A stretch of DNA of 64,000 bases from Sphingobacteriales bacterium (GTDB lineage Bacteria; Bacteroidota; Bacteroidia; Chitinophagales; UBA2359): contig JADKCK010000008.1 of the NCBI GenBank assembly GCA_016718845.1, positions 118,401 through 182,400 of the forward strand, in the 5' to 3' direction. This document shows positions 35,696-45,486 of this stretch, piece after piece. Position 1 is the first letter of the stretch. Each line of letters starts with the position of its first letter. A program made the position numbers and the translations under genes. Under the pieces are notes generated by a model. The model was given only the letters and a program-made list of their open reading frames with translations. It was not told the DNA's origin and did no database searches.

Positions 35696-36475
35696 ATGTT
35701 CAACCATAGTAAATACTATTTGTTATTGGTGCTGGGTGCTACCTTTTACTTCACGGGTTGTCAGGCAGGTGGCGAGTGGGCTGGGCGCGAGTACATGCCC
35801 GATATGGCACACTCTAACGCCTACGAATATTACAGCCCCGAACGCCCTATTGTTATTGATGGCGAAACGGTCGTACTATCGCCCGATGGCATGTCGGCAC
35901 GTCAACCTGCAAAAGGCACTGTTCCGCGTGGTTTTAGCCCTTACCCGTTCGAAGATACCCCAGAAGGTTACGAACAAGCAGGAGCCGAGCTGTTTAACCC
36001 AATGAACGGCAAACATGCTAAATCGGCAGCCGACGGTAAAAATCTTTACATAACCAATTGTGCCATTTGCCACGGCGAAAAAGGCGATGGACAAGGCGAA
36101 ATTGTAAAAAATGGTAAATATCCCGGAGGTCCTCCATCTTATTTTATCGATCGTTTTTTGGAAATGCCCGAAGGCAAGATGTTCCATTCTATGCAGTATG
36201 GTAAAAACAATATGGGTTCGTATGCGGGGCAATTAAATAAAGAAGAGCGTTGGAAAATTGTTTCGTACATTAAAGACATGCAAGCTGCAAGTATTGCAAG
36301 TAGCAAAAAAGTTACGAAAGACGAAGCCCTTAAACTAATTACCGGCCGCTTAACCTATAAAGATGTGGCAACTTACACATCGGCAGGGGCAAAGCCTGCT
36401 GCACCTGCAGCTAACACTACCGACACGACCAAAGTGCAAGCTAATGCTGCTGCGCCTAAAAAAGGCGGCAAATAA
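35696..36475 (+). CDS. actE: Alternative complex III subunit ActE (mono-heme cytochrome c lipoprotein)
   Basis: The ATG at 35696 gives a lipoprotein signal (LLLVLGATFYFTGC, lipid Cys at residue 22); an upstream in-frame start would bury it. The product has 259 residues. One heme site, CAICHGEKGDG, and a Met-rich segment (EMPEGKMFHSMQYGKNNMGSY) offer the axial ligand. The C-terminus is Ala/Lys-rich and low in complexity. ActE is the mono-heme subunit that hands electrons on. Confidence 0.92.
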   Translation: MFNHSKYYLLLVLGATFYFTGCQAGGEWAGREYMPDMAHSNAYEYYSPERPIVIDGETVVLSPDGMSARQPAKGTVPRGFSPYPFEDTPEGYEQAGAELFNPMNGKHAKSAADGKNLYITNCAICHGEKGDGQGEIVKNGKYPGGPPSYFIDRFLEMPEGKMFHSMQYGKNNMGSYAGQLNKEERWKIVSYIKDMQAASIASSKKVTKDEALKLITGRLTYKDVATYTSAGAKPAAPAANTTDTTKVQANAAAPKKGGK

Positions 36476-36546
36476 GTTTGGTTAACTATTAGCTTTGGGC
36501 TAAGTAGTAATTTTTCATTTTTTTAACTTCTAGAAAATTCATCATA

Positions 36547-37758
36547 ATGGCTCAGAATGACAAATTGCAATTTGAGTTTTCGGGTAAAGAACGAAGATTG
36601 AGTTTCACTCTTTTAGCTGTGGGATTGGTATTAGCGGCAATTGGCATTTTTACCAACCTCGATAGCCCAACACACATTTGGACTTCTTTACTCTATAATA
36701 CTTTCTTTTTTGTAGGTATTGCTTTAGGTGCCACCTTTTTTATCAGTGCCAGTACACAGGGTTATGGCGGATGGTATATTGTGTTTAGGCGCGTAATGGA
36801 GGCAATGTCTATGTATTTACCTATAGGTGGTGTATTGTTGATTATTGTCACCTATTTAGGAGCTCCTTACATCTATCATTGGTGGGACCCCGCTGTTGTA
36901 GCACATGATAGTATCTTATCGCAAAAAGCGGCTTACCTTAATGTTCCGGGTTTTATGATCCGATTGTGCGTATACGTAATAGGTTGGAGCGGTTTAGCTT
37001 TTTTATTGCGTCGCAACTCGGTACAAGGTGACACCGAATACACCCGTAAAATGTATCAGAACAGCAAATATATTGCTGCTGCATTTTTAGTATTCTTTGC
37101 CGTTAGCGAATCGATGGCGGCTTGGGATTTATTTATGTCTATTCAACCGCATTGGTTTAGTACAATGTGGGGTTGGTACAATTTTCTTAGTTACTTTGTA
37201 ACGAGTATGTCGGTTACTTATTTGTTGTGTGCTTATTTACAATCACAAGGTTATTTACCCTACATGACCAAAGAGCACTTTCAAGACATTGGTAAATTTA
37301 TGTTTGCCTTTAGTATTGCTTGGACTTATGTGTATTTCTCGCAATTTATGCTTATTTGGTACAGCAATATGCCCGAAGAAACCATTTATTTTAAAATTCG
37401 TGCTGCTCACTACCCATTTTTAATGTGGTTTATGTTTATCATCAACTTCATCACCCCATTTTTGATTTTAATTGCTCGTGGTGCAAAACGCAACTTTAAA
37501 GTTGCTTGTAGCTTGGCAGTTGTTATTATCATTGGACACTGGGTTGACTTTTTCCAAATGTCGATACCGGGTGCAATAGCTAATATGTCGCATGGTGGTC
37601 ACGAGGCTCATTATCCTGGCATTGGATTGTTAGAAATTGGGCTGTTTCTTACTTATGCTGGTTTATTCTTGTTTGTATTTTTCCGTAACTTAGCAAGTGT
37701 ATCTTTGTTACCGGTGAATCATCCTTTGGTCAAAGAAAGTTTTGTTCACCACACGTAG
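36547..37758 (+). CDS. actF: Alternative complex III subunit ActF (second NrfD-like membrane protein)
   Basis: The 403-residue protein has about ten membrane helices and is distantly related to ActC. Typical segments are FFVGIALGATFFISASTQGY, VFRRVMEAMSMYLPIGGVLL, and a conserved WFSTMWGWYNFLSYFVTSMS. It pairs with ActC in the membrane and may take part in proton movement. coxB follows after 73 bases. Confidence 0.93.
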   Translation: MAQNDKLQFEFSGKERRLSFTLLAVGLVLAAIGIFTNLDSPTHIWTSLLYNTFFFVGIALGATFFISASTQGYGGWYIVFRRVMEAMSMYLPIGGVLLIIVTYLGAPYIYHWWDPAVVAHDSILSQKAAYLNVPGFMIRLCVYVIGWSGLAFLLRRNSVQGDTEYTRKMYQNSKYIAAAFLVFFAVSESMAAWDLFMSIQPHWFSTMWGWYNFLSYFVTSMSVTYLLCAYLQSQGYLPYMTKEHFQDIGKFMFAFSIAWTYVYFSQFMLIWYSNMPEETIYFKIRAAHYPFLMWFMFIINFITPFLILIARGAKRNFKVACSLAVVIIIGHWVDFFQMSIPGAIANMSHGGHEAHYPGIGLLEIGLFLTYAGLFLFVFFRNLASVSLLPVNHPLVKESFVHHT

Positions 37759-37831
37759 AAAGGAAAGAATGCTTCTGCTGCTTCAAATTTCTTATCTACA
37801 TTTTTTCATTTAAATTAAATTTTTTACAACA

Positions 37832-38908
37832 ATGCTAACAAATGTATTAGGATTGGTAATCATTTTGTTGGTGCTGTTTGTTGTTTTTCAAATTGCTAAG
37901 GCTAGCGAAGCCATCAGCATTTTGAAAGGTGGCGAAGCATCTTCAAAAGAGAAAAATAATAGATTGCATGGGGTTCTTTTTTTATTAGTTATGATAATAG
38001 GACTTCCTGCGTCTATGTGGTCGGCGTGGTATTACTCGGAATGGTTTTTACCAGCCCCAGCATCAGTACATGGTGTTTGGATTGATAATATGTTCTTTTG
38101 GACATCGGTAGCATGTATTCCAGTTTATTTTCTTACCCACATTGCTTTGTTTGTATTTTCATACATGTATAGTGGGAAAGAAAACGGTAAAGCTTACTAT
38201 TTTCCAGGTTCTAACAAATTAGAACTTATCTGGACAGCTATACCCGCCTTTGTAATGGTATTATTGGTATATAGTGGTATTAGTAGCTGGTACAAAATTA
38301 TGGGCGATGCTCCGAAAGATTCAATGATTGTAGAAGCAACTGGACAACAATTTGCTTGGACATTGCGCTATGCAGGAGCCGACAATAAGTTAGGCACCAA
38401 AATGATTAAATTAATTGGCAGCGACAATACTTTTGGTCAAGACTGGAAAGATGCTGCTAACAAGGACGATTTTCAAGCCGATACGCTCCATTTAGTACTT
38501 AACAAACCTGTATTGATAAAAATCAATGCATTAGATGTACTGCATAGTTTTTTCTTACCACACTTCCGTGTAAAAATGGACGCTGTACCAGGTATTCCTA
38601 CTCAGTTTCACTTTACACCAACCAAAACAACTGCACAAATGCGCAAAGAGTTGAACGACCCCAACTTTAATTTTGAGTTAGCCTGTGCCGAATTGTGCGG
38701 ACAAGCTCACTTTAATATGCGTCGTGTAGTGGTAGTAGAAGAAGAAGCTGCCTTTAAACAATGGTTTGCAGCACAAGAAAGCTTGTACAAAAAACAAGTG
38801 ACTACAGCCGAGAAAGAAGTTCCTGCTTCGGCAGCTACCGACAATACTACCCAAGCAACTCAAGAAGAAAAACCAACAGAAAACACCAAAAAACTATCTT
38901 CGTTATAA
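37832..38908 (+). CDS. coxB: Cytochrome c oxidase subunit II
   Basis: The 358-residue protein has an N-terminal membrane helix, two more helices (about 47-67 and 90-112), and the CuA cupredoxin domain. CuA ligands are visible: His in LDVLHSFFLPHFRV, then CAELCGQAHFNM with two Cys, His and Met. EATGQQFAWTLRYAG is the Trp/aromatic entry region. No cytochrome c domain is fused at the C-terminus, so electrons presumably arrive from the ActA/ActE hemes, in line with the adjacent act genes. Confidence 0.95.
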   Translation: MLTNVLGLVIILLVLFVVFQIAKASEAISILKGGEASSKEKNNRLHGVLFLLVMIIGLPASMWSAWYYSEWFLPAPASVHGVWIDNMFFWTSVACIPVYFLTHIALFVFSYMYSGKENGKAYYFPGSNKLELIWTAIPAFVMVLLVYSGISSWYKIMGDAPKDSMIVEATGQQFAWTLRYAGADNKLGTKMIKLIGSDNTFGQDWKDAANKDDFQADTLHLVLNKPVLIKINALDVLHSFFLPHFRVKMDAVPGIPTQFHFTPTKTTAQMRKELNDPNFNFELACAELCGQAHFNMRRVVVVEEEAAFKQWFAAQESLYKKQVTTAEKEVPASAATDNTTQATQEEKPTENTKKLSSL

Positions 38909-38938
38909 CACTAAGATAAACCTAAAAAAAAAAACATT

Positions 38939-40799
38939 ATGGCTCACATAGAATCACATAATGAAGAATTATTAGTTGATGTAATTCATCAACACGAACA
39001 TGATGACCATGAACATCATGAGCACCACAAAGAGTCGTTTATATCGAAATATATCTTTAGCCAAGACCACAAAATGATATCCCGCCAATTTTTAATTACG
39101 GGTATTATATGGGCAGTTATAGGTTTGGCTTTTTCGGTTATGTTTCGTTTGCAATTAGGCTGGCCCGACCAAAGTTTCCCTATCCTAGAAACATTTTTAG
39201 GTGGCTGGGCAAAAGGTGGTAAATTAGACCCCGAGTTTTACTATGCCCTTGTTACCATGCACGGTACTATCATGGTATTTTTTGTGCTAACGGCTGGTTT
39301 AAGTGGTACATTTAGTAACTTGCTTATTCCGCTTCAGGTAGGTGCGCGCGATATGGCTTCGCCTTTCTTGAATATGCTTTCGTACTGGTTCTTTTTTCTA
39401 TCGGGTTGTGTAATGATGTATTCCTTGTTCTTACAAACAGGACCTGCATCGGGTGGTTGGACAGTGTATCCACCGCTAAGTGCCTTGCCCGAAGCTAGTT
39501 CGGGTTCGGGATTGGGTATGACCCTTTGGTTGGTAAGTATTGCCATGTTTGTAGTGTCTGCTCTATTAGGTGGCTTAAACTATATAGCTACGGTACTTAA
39601 TATGCGCACCAAGGGCATGACCATGATGCGTATGCCACTTACTATGTGGGCATTTTTCTTTACCGCTATCATAGGTGTATTGTCGTTTCCTGTATTGTTA
39701 TCGGGTGCTATTTTGTTAATTTTTGACCGTAGTTTTGGTACTACCTTCTTTTTATCCGACATTTATGTAGCCGGACATCCGCTATTAAATAGTGCAGGCG
39801 AAGTAGTTCAAGGTGGTAGCCCTATCTTGTTTCAGCACTTGTTCTGGTTTTTAGGACACCCCGAAGTATACATCATCATCTTACCTGCTATGGGTATGGT
39901 GTCCGAGGTATTGGCATCTAACTCGCGCAAACCAATTTTTGGTTATTCAGCAATGGTTTTATCAATGCTTACTATCTTGGTATTGTCGTTCTTAGTATGG
40001 GCTCACCACATGTTTATGTCGGGTCTAAATCCATTTATTGGTTCTATTTTTGTACTATTTACTTTGTTAATTGCTGTACCTTCGGCGATTAAAGGTATTT
40101 AACTGGATAGGTACTATTTGGCGTGGAAATATCGACTACACCCCTGCCACTTTGTTTGCTATTGGTTTTGTGTCTTTGTTTATCTCGGGCGGTTTAACGG
40201 GTATCTATTTGGGTAACTCAACCATCGATATTCCACTGCACGATACGTATTTTGTGGTTGCTCACTTCCACATTGTAATGGCAATGGCTGCTGGTTTTGG
40301 TATGTTTGCAGGTATCTATCATTGGTTTCCTAAAATGTGGGCTGGTCGTCAAATGAACTCTGTTTTGGGTGATATCCACTTTTGGATAACTTTTGTAGGT
40401 TGTTATTGTATTTTCTGGCCTATGCACTATTTGGGTATGAGTGGTGTTCCACGTCGTTATTTCTCGTTTCAAAGCTTCGAAACATTTAACATGTACGACA
40501 ACCTAAACATATTTATTAGCGTATCTGCCATGGTTGTTTTCTTTGCTCAAGTGCTTTTCTTGATAAATTTCTTTTATAGCGCATTTAAAGGCAAAAAAAT
40601 GACAAGCAACAACGAACACAACTATAACACCCTTGAATGGACAACAGGTTTGGAGCCAATACATGGTAACTGGCCTGGTGCTATCCCTGCCGTTTATCGC
40701 GGACCTTATGAGTACCACAAAGACGGACACGACTTTATACCTCAAACTGTTTCGGACGAAGCATTAGCAGAAAAAAGCCGTCAATCAAAATTGGTATAA
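38939..40799 (+). CDS. coxA: Cytochrome c oxidase subunit I, one-base frameshift near 40094
   Basis: The first ORF stops at 40100-40102 after IAVPSAIKG. Dropping one G of the GG at 40094-40095 restores AIKVFNWIGTIWRGNI and a single 619-residue protein of normal length. Catalytic features lie on both sides: GHPEVYIIILPAMG (His-Tyr cross-link), WAHHMFMSG (CuB His pair), and HDTYFVVAHFHIVM (heme a and a3 ligands). The N-terminus is His-rich (HQHEHDDHEHHEHHKE). The gene is presumably essential for aerobic respiration, so a sequencing error is the simplest reading. The second half has no sensible independent start. Confidence 0.93.
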
Positions 40800-40833
40800 T
40801 ATTGTTTTAAACAATAATTACCAAAGCAATAAT

Positions 40834-40875
40834 AACAACAGCCGGTTGCAAAACGGCTATCGGCTGTTGTTTTTT
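40834..40875 (+). terminator. Intrinsic terminator between coxA and ctaB
   Basis: The 11-bp stem AACAACAGCCG/CGGCTGTTGTT encloses a 16-base loop that itself holds GCCG/CGGC pairing, and is followed by a T-run. It separates the act-coxBA transcript from the ctaB-coxC genes, unless read-through occurs. Confidence 0.85.
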
Positions 40876-40904
40876 ACTAACCATTTCCTCTTCAAAATAA
40901 ATAA

Positions 40905-41816
40905 ATGATTACTTCGTCTAATATTGGTAATTCTACACTTAGCAACGTATTAATTGCTAAATTGCGCGATTATGCCATATTAACTAAATATCGTTTAAAT
41001 CTGACTGTTGTTTTTTCGTCGGTCATTGGCTATTTATATGCTTACGGAAGCAATTTTCAATTAGTTAATATTTGGTGGTTGAGCTTAGCAGGCTTTTTAG
41101 TAACAGGCTCTGCAAACGGTATTAATCAGGTATTAGAAAAAGATTATGATAAACTGATGAAACGCACCGCCGACCGTCCTGTGGCAACAGGGCGCATGGG
41201 CGTAGCCGAAGCTCTCTTGATATCGGGCTTAATGGGGGTATCGGGTATTTTGATATTGTTTTATGTTTTCAACGACTTGGCAGCATTAATGGGGGCAATA
41301 TCTTTACTATCCTATGCTTTTATATACACCCCGTTAAAACGCATTAGCCCTATTGCTATTTTGGTAGGCGCTTTTCCGGGTGCATTGCCAACAGCCATAG
41401 GTTGGGTAGCTGCTACCGGAGTACTTAGCTACGAAGCATACGTGCTATTTGCTATTCAATTTTTGTGGCAATTCCCTCACTTCTGGGCAATTGGCTGGCT
41501 TGGCTCCGAAGAGTATGCCAAAGCTGGTTTTAGATTAGAACCACAACCCGACGCACGAAATCAACGAACCGCTTTGCAAATAATTTCTTACATTCTGTTC
41601 TTGATTCCTGTCACTATTTTACCTTCTTTAGTGCATCTAAACAGCTACTATTTTAGTATCGGAGCTATTGCCCTTAACCTGTTTTTTTTATGGGCAGGTA
41701 TTAACTTGTACAAAAAATGCGATAATGCTGCCGCACTACGATTGATGCTTGCATCTATCATTTATTTGCCGTTATTACAAATATGGATGGTAGTAGATAG
41801 AATTTTTATTAGATAG
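40905..41816 (+). CDS. ctaB: Protoheme IX farnesyltransferase (heme o synthase)
   Basis: The 303-residue UbiA-family membrane protein has about nine helices. The prenyl-diphosphate binding block NGINQVLEKDYDKLMKRTADR followed by PVATGRM is diagnostic for heme o synthase. A second Asp-rich loop lies at EPQPDARNQRT. It adds a farnesyl group to heme b, needed for heme o/a of the neighbouring oxidase. No ctaA is seen in the window. Confidence 0.94.
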   Translation: MITSSNIGNSTLSNVLIAKLRDYAILTKYRLNLTVVFSSVIGYLYAYGSNFQLVNIWWLSLAGFLVTGSANGINQVLEKDYDKLMKRTADRPVATGRMGVAEALLISGLMGVSGILILFYVFNDLAALMGAISLLSYAFIYTPLKRISPIAILVGAFPGALPTAIGWVAATGVLSYEAYVLFAIQFLWQFPHFWAIGWLGSEEYAKAGFRLEPQPDARNQRTALQIISYILFLIPVTILPSLVHLNSYYFSIGAIALNLFFLWAGINLYKKCDNAAALRLMLASIIYLPLLQIWMVVDRIFIR

Positions 41817-41864
41817 ACGACCCAAATTTGGCTATATTGCCGAATACCACAAAAATACAATTAC

Positions 41865-42476
41865 ATGTCAGCTACAATAATAAAACCAAATAACAGCTTA
41901 GTTCCAAACCGCATTCATCCAAAAGTATTTTTGCTATGGACTGCCATGGGCACCGTTGTTATGTTATTTGCTGGTTTTACAAGTGCTTATATTGTTCGTA
42001 GATTACAAGGCAATTGGGAAGAATACCAAATGCCCAACATATTTTGGATAAGCACGGGTGTAATTCTACTTAGTAGCGTTACTATGTATTTATGCTCACG
42101 AGCCTTTAAACAAGAAAACTACCAACGTTACCGTACTTTTTTAAGCATCACTTTAGTGCTTGGCTTACTTTTTTGCAGCTTGCAATACATTGGTTGGATG
42201 CAACTAAAATCAATTGGCATAGACCTAAGCGACACAACTCCCTCAGGTGCATTTTTGTACGTAATCTCGGGCATACATGCAGCTCACGTATTAGGCGGCA
42301 TCTTGTTTTTATTTATTTTTTGGGTAAGAGGTTTTCGCAAACCCGACCCCTTTAATGCCCTAATGCAAGATATTAGCCCCGACCGAGGCTTAGGCATCAA
42401 ATTGTTGGCTACCTACTGGCACTTTGTAGATATACTCTGGATTTACTTGTTCTTTTTCTTTTTGTATTATCACTAG
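41865..42476 (+). CDS. Cytochrome c oxidase subunit III-like protein, first copy
   Basis: The 203-residue protein has five membrane helices of the COX3 family. Motifs include TAMGTVVMLFAGFTSAYIVR, SGIHAAHVLGGILFLFIFWV (the His-rich helix) and TYWHFVDILWIYLFFFFLYY at the end. Bacteroidota often carry two such genes in tandem. The second begins 102 bases downstream. Confidence 0.9.
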   Translation: MSATIIKPNNSLVPNRIHPKVFLLWTAMGTVVMLFAGFTSAYIVRRLQGNWEEYQMPNIFWISTGVILLSSVTMYLCSRAFKQENYQRYRTFLSITLVLGLLFCSLQYIGWMQLKSIGIDLSDTTPSGAFLYVISGIHAAHVLGGILFLFIFWVRGFRKPDPFNALMQDISPDRGLGIKLLATYWHFVDILWIYLFFFFLYYH

Positions 42477-42578
42477 TAGCAAGCAAATAAAAATCAAACA
42501 CACAAAAGTTAATAGCTATTAGCCCAAGGCTAAAAGTCATTTTCAATTCCTGCAAAAAATTTAAATTACTATAAACGC

Positions 42579-43244
42579 ATGGCAGCAGAAACAACAGCTG
42601 GCGGGCTTAACGTGGGGCAAGCATGGAGTGGCGGGAAATCGCCCTTTGATGTTAGTTACGGAAAACTAATGATGTGGTACTTTTTAGTATCAGATGCTTT
42701 TACTTTTTCGGCTTTGCTTATTACGTATGGCACTATCCGCGCAAGTAACCCCACATGGGCAGACCCCAACAAAGTATTCAATTCTTTTCCGGGCTTAGAG
42801 GGTATGGATATACCACTAGGCTTTGTAAGCGTGATGACGTTTATCCTCATTTTGAGTAGTGTATTTATTGTACGAGCCGTACAAGAAGGACACCTAATGA
42901 ATCGTGTTGGCGTAGTAAAATGGATGCTTCTGGGCATCTTAGGTGGTGCAGCCTTCTTAGGTTGTCAGGCTTGGGAATGGGCGCACCTTATACATCAAGG
43001 GCAAACGCTAACGGCAAATCCTTTTGGTCCGCCTGCTTTTGGTCAATTATTCTTTTTAATCACGGGCTTTCACGGCTTTCACGTATTTAGTGGCGTTGTT
43101 ATTAACTGTATAGTTTGTGCAATGGCTGCAACAGGTTCATTAGAAAGACGTGGACACTACGAAATGGTCGAAAAAGTAGGCTTGTATTGGCACTTTGTAG
43201 ACTTAGTGTGGATTTTTGTATTCTTGGCTTTCTATCTTTTATAA
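42579..43244 (+). CDS. coxC: Cytochrome c oxidase subunit III, second copy
   Basis: The 221-residue COX3-family protein includes KLMMWYFLVSDAFTFSALLI, ITGFHGFHVFSGVVINCI and LYWHFVDLVWIFVFLAFYLL. The N-terminus resembles quinol/caa3-type subunit III. It is close to the first copy in the C-terminal helix but clearly divergent elsewhere, so this is an old duplication. coxD follows after 24 bases. Confidence 0.92.
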   Translation: MAAETTAGGLNVGQAWSGGKSPFDVSYGKLMMWYFLVSDAFTFSALLITYGTIRASNPTWADPNKVFNSFPGLEGMDIPLGFVSVMTFILILSSVFIVRAVQEGHLMNRVGVVKWMLLGILGGAAFLGCQAWEWAHLIHQGQTLTANPFGPPAFGQLFFLITGFHGFHVFSGVVINCIVCAMAATGSLERRGHYEMVEKVGLYWHFVDLVWIFVFLAFYLL

Positions 43245-43268
43245 CCAACAAAAAAACCTGTTCAAAAC

Positions 43269-43706
43269 ATGTCACACGAAATTAGCATCGAACAATATAA
43301 ATCGCAGGTAAAAGCCGTTTGGGTAGCTACTGCGTGGCTGTCTTTTTTTACCATTATAGAGGTAGTCGCAGCCTTGCTATATATGAATGCGTATCCTAAT
43401 GGCGATGGTCCGCGTATGTTGCTTAACCTTGGTTTCATCTTATTTAGCTTGTTGAAAGCAGGCTTTATTGTTGGCGAGTTTATGCACGTTCGTTACGAAG
43501 CCCGCGCACTTGCCCTTACTATCCTTACGCCTTTGTTGTTTCTTATTTGGTTTATCATCGCCTTTATATGGGAAGGCACCGAATGGCAAAACAACAGAAA
43601 CACATGGGGTGTAAAAATCGAAGACCAACGTATACCCGCAAAAGGTCATGGTCAAGATACACACGATGCAGGCACACATAGCGCCGAACCTAAAAGTGGT
43701 CATTAA
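43269..43706 (+). CDS. Cytochrome c oxidase subunit IV (caa3-type)
   Basis: The 145-residue protein has three membrane helices (about 18-38, 49-70 and 80-101: TAWLSFFTIIEVVAALLYM, LLNLGFILFSLLKAGFIVGE, LALTILTPLLFLIWFIIAFI). FMHVRYEAR sits between helices 2 and 3, as in prokaryotic COX4 proteins. The tail is His-rich (HGQDTHDAGTHSAEPKSGH). It is the last gene of the oxidase cluster. Confidence 0.88.
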   Translation: MSHEISIEQYKSQVKAVWVATAWLSFFTIIEVVAALLYMNAYPNGDGPRMLLNLGFILFSLLKAGFIVGEFMHVRYEARALALTILTPLLFLIWFIIAFIWEGTEWQNNRNTWGVKIEDQRIPAKGHGQDTHDAGTHSAEPKSGH

Positions 43707-43720
43707 TACACTACGGTTCA

Positions 43721-43755
43721 AAAACCCAAATACCCAAGTGTATTTGGGTTTTTTT
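43721..43755 (+). terminator. Intrinsic terminator of the oxidase cluster
   Basis: The stem AAAACCCAAATAC/GTATTTGGGTTTT encloses a six-base loop followed by T's. It lies 15 bases after the subunit IV stop codon. Confidence 0.9.
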
Positions 43756-43867
43756 GTTGCCCCTCTTAGTCTTTCAAATCAGCATACTGGCAATTAGTTT
43801 TTGTTTTTCTTCGGTAAGCCAAAATAATTGCCTATCTTTGCACCTTAAACAGTAAAAACAACCGTAA

Positions 43868-44521
43868 ATGAAATTTTTTATTGATACAGCCAATCTGGCT
43901 CAAATACAAGAAGCACACGATTTAGGCATACTTGATGGCGTAACTACCAACCCATCGCTAATGGCAAAAGAAGGCATTAAAGGCTACGATGCCGTAATGC
44001 AACATTACGTAAATATTTGTAACATTGTTGATGGTGATGTAAGCGCCGAAGTATTAGGCACCACTTTTGACGATATTGTGCGCGAAGGCGAAGAGCTAGC
44101 GGCACTATCCCCTAAAATTGTAGTAAAAGTACCTATGATTAAAGAGGGTATCAAAGCTATCCGTTATTTCTCGCAAAAAGGTATTAAAACCAATTGTACA
44201 CTCGTTTTCTCGGCAGGGCAAGCCATACTTGCCGCCAAAGCAGGTGCCACTTATGTGTCGCCGTTTATTGGTAGAATTGACGATAGCGGACACGACGGCT
44301 TAGACCTTATCGAACAAATGGTACAAATTTACGACAACTACAGCTTTCAAACCCAAATACTTGCCGCATCGGTGCGTAATTCGTTGCACATTATTAAATG
44401 CGCCGAAATTGGAGCCGATGTTATCACCGCCCCACTAGATGCCATTGTGGCACTGCTAAACCACCCATTAACCGACAACGGTTTGGCTAAGTTTTTGGCA
44501 GATGCAAAAAAAATGTCCTAA
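43868..44521 (+). CDS. Transaldolase / fructose-6-phosphate aldolase family (TalC/FSA type)
   Basis: The 217-residue TIM-barrel aldolase has MKFFIDTANLAQI, DGVTTNPSLMAKEG, KIVVKVPMIKEGIKAIRYF (the KVP Lys is the Schiff-base residue of the family) and GATYVSPFIGRIDDSG. It is short, as in the FSA/TalC group. Members act as transaldolases in the pentose phosphate pathway or as fructose-6-phosphate aldolases; the sequence alone does not decide. A TATCTTTG box at 43833-43840 may be its promoter. Confidence 0.92.
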   Translation: MKFFIDTANLAQIQEAHDLGILDGVTTNPSLMAKEGIKGYDAVMQHYVNICNIVDGDVSAEVLGTTFDDIVREGEELAALSPKIVVKVPMIKEGIKAIRYFSQKGIKTNCTLVFSAGQAILAAKAGATYVSPFIGRIDDSGHDGLDLIEQMVQIYDNYSFQTQILAASVRNSLHIIKCAEIGADVITAPLDAIVALLNHPLTDNGLAKFLADAKKMS

Positions 44522-44553
44522 ATTATCATCAACACAAAAACATACTCAAGCCA

Positions 44554-44596
44554 TACACCAATTCGTACAAAATGCGTAGGAATTGGTGTATTTTTT
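44554..44596 (+). terminator. Intrinsic terminator after the transaldolase gene
   Basis: The stem TACACCAATTC/GAATTGGTGTA encloses a 15-base loop and is followed by TTTTTT. Confidence 0.88.
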
Positions 44597-44627
44597 CGTA
44601 ATTTATAATCACTAAAACATTAATAAA

Positions 44628-45197
44628 ATGGCAGCCACCGAAACCATACAAATACCATTAGGCTCAACTGCTCCCGATTTTACACTGCTCGATACCGTTT
44701 CGGGCAAACAACTTAGCCTACAAACACTACGCGGTAGCAAAGCAACCCTAGTAATGTTTATTTGCAATCATTGCCCTTATGTATTGCACATCAACCAGCA
44801 ATTAGTACAATTAGCCAACGACTATATGCCCAAAGGTGTATCGTTTATAGCCATAAGTAGCAATGATGTAGCACGTTATCCCGCCGACTCGCCACAAAAA
44901 ATGCACGAAACAGCACAGCTCCTCTCCTACCCTTTCCCGTATCTTTACGACGAAACCCAAGAAGTAGCCAAGGCTTATTATGCCGCCTGCACACCCGATT
45001 TTAGCTTGTTTGATGCCGAGCTAACATGCATTTATCGCGGACAATTGGATAACTCGCGCCCATCAAACGGTTTGCCCGTTACCGGATACGACATAAGAAC
45101 CGCATTAGAAGCACTGCTTAACAACCAAACCGTACCAGATAAACAACATCCAAGCATAGGTTGCTCTATAAAATGGAAAGGCGAAGCTCCTTATTAA
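44628..45197 (+). CDS. Thioredoxin-fold AhpC/TSA-like redoxin
   Basis: The 189-residue protein has no signal peptide. It has the redoxin start PLGSTAPDFTLLDTVSGKQL, then MFICNHCPYVLHI, where the CxxC active site is CNHC, and YLYDETQEVAKAYYAACTPD. This is the common cytosolic thioredoxin-family protein with a CNHCPY motif, presumably a thiol reductase or peroxidase. The physiological substrate is unknown. It is probably a single-gene transcript. Confidence 0.88.
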   Translation: MAATETIQIPLGSTAPDFTLLDTVSGKQLSLQTLRGSKATLVMFICNHCPYVLHINQQLVQLANDYMPKGVSFIAISSNDVARYPADSPQKMHETAQLLSYPFPYLYDETQEVAKAYYAACTPDFSLFDAELTCIYRGQLDNSRPSNGLPVTGYDIRTALEALLNNQTVPDKQHPSIGCSIKWKGEAPY

Positions 45198-45486
45198 TTT
45201 TTTAAAAATTACATTTAGTACCTAAATTATTAGCCACAAATCATACGATAGCTCACATTTTTTTATTAAAAAGTACCTATTAGGCTTGTTTCGATGCCTT
45301 AAAACACAAAAAAATAGGCATAGCACTAAAATAGCTGACCAAAGTAATGATATTGTGTCTTTTTTTTGTAATTTTGCACCGTCTTATGCACTTATAGCAA
45401 TAAGTAACCATATACTTGCCTATCAATCAGTGGTTTTAACAGCAAGTATTACTATAGTTTTTAACGTTCTTTTACATCATCACCTC
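45198..45486. other. Spacer upstream of nusB
   Basis: AT-rich, no gene supported. A TAATTTTG box (45369-45376) with GCACCG after it is a plausible minus-seven element for nusB, though the upstream TTG element is not well placed. The open frame that extends nusB upstream here has no protein-like features. Confidence 0.5.

Noticed and set aside
40071..40799. Independent second gene with its own start overlapping the coxA end
   Set aside because: The sequence is the exact continuation of subunit I (heme ligands included); the start residues are an out-of-frame artefact.
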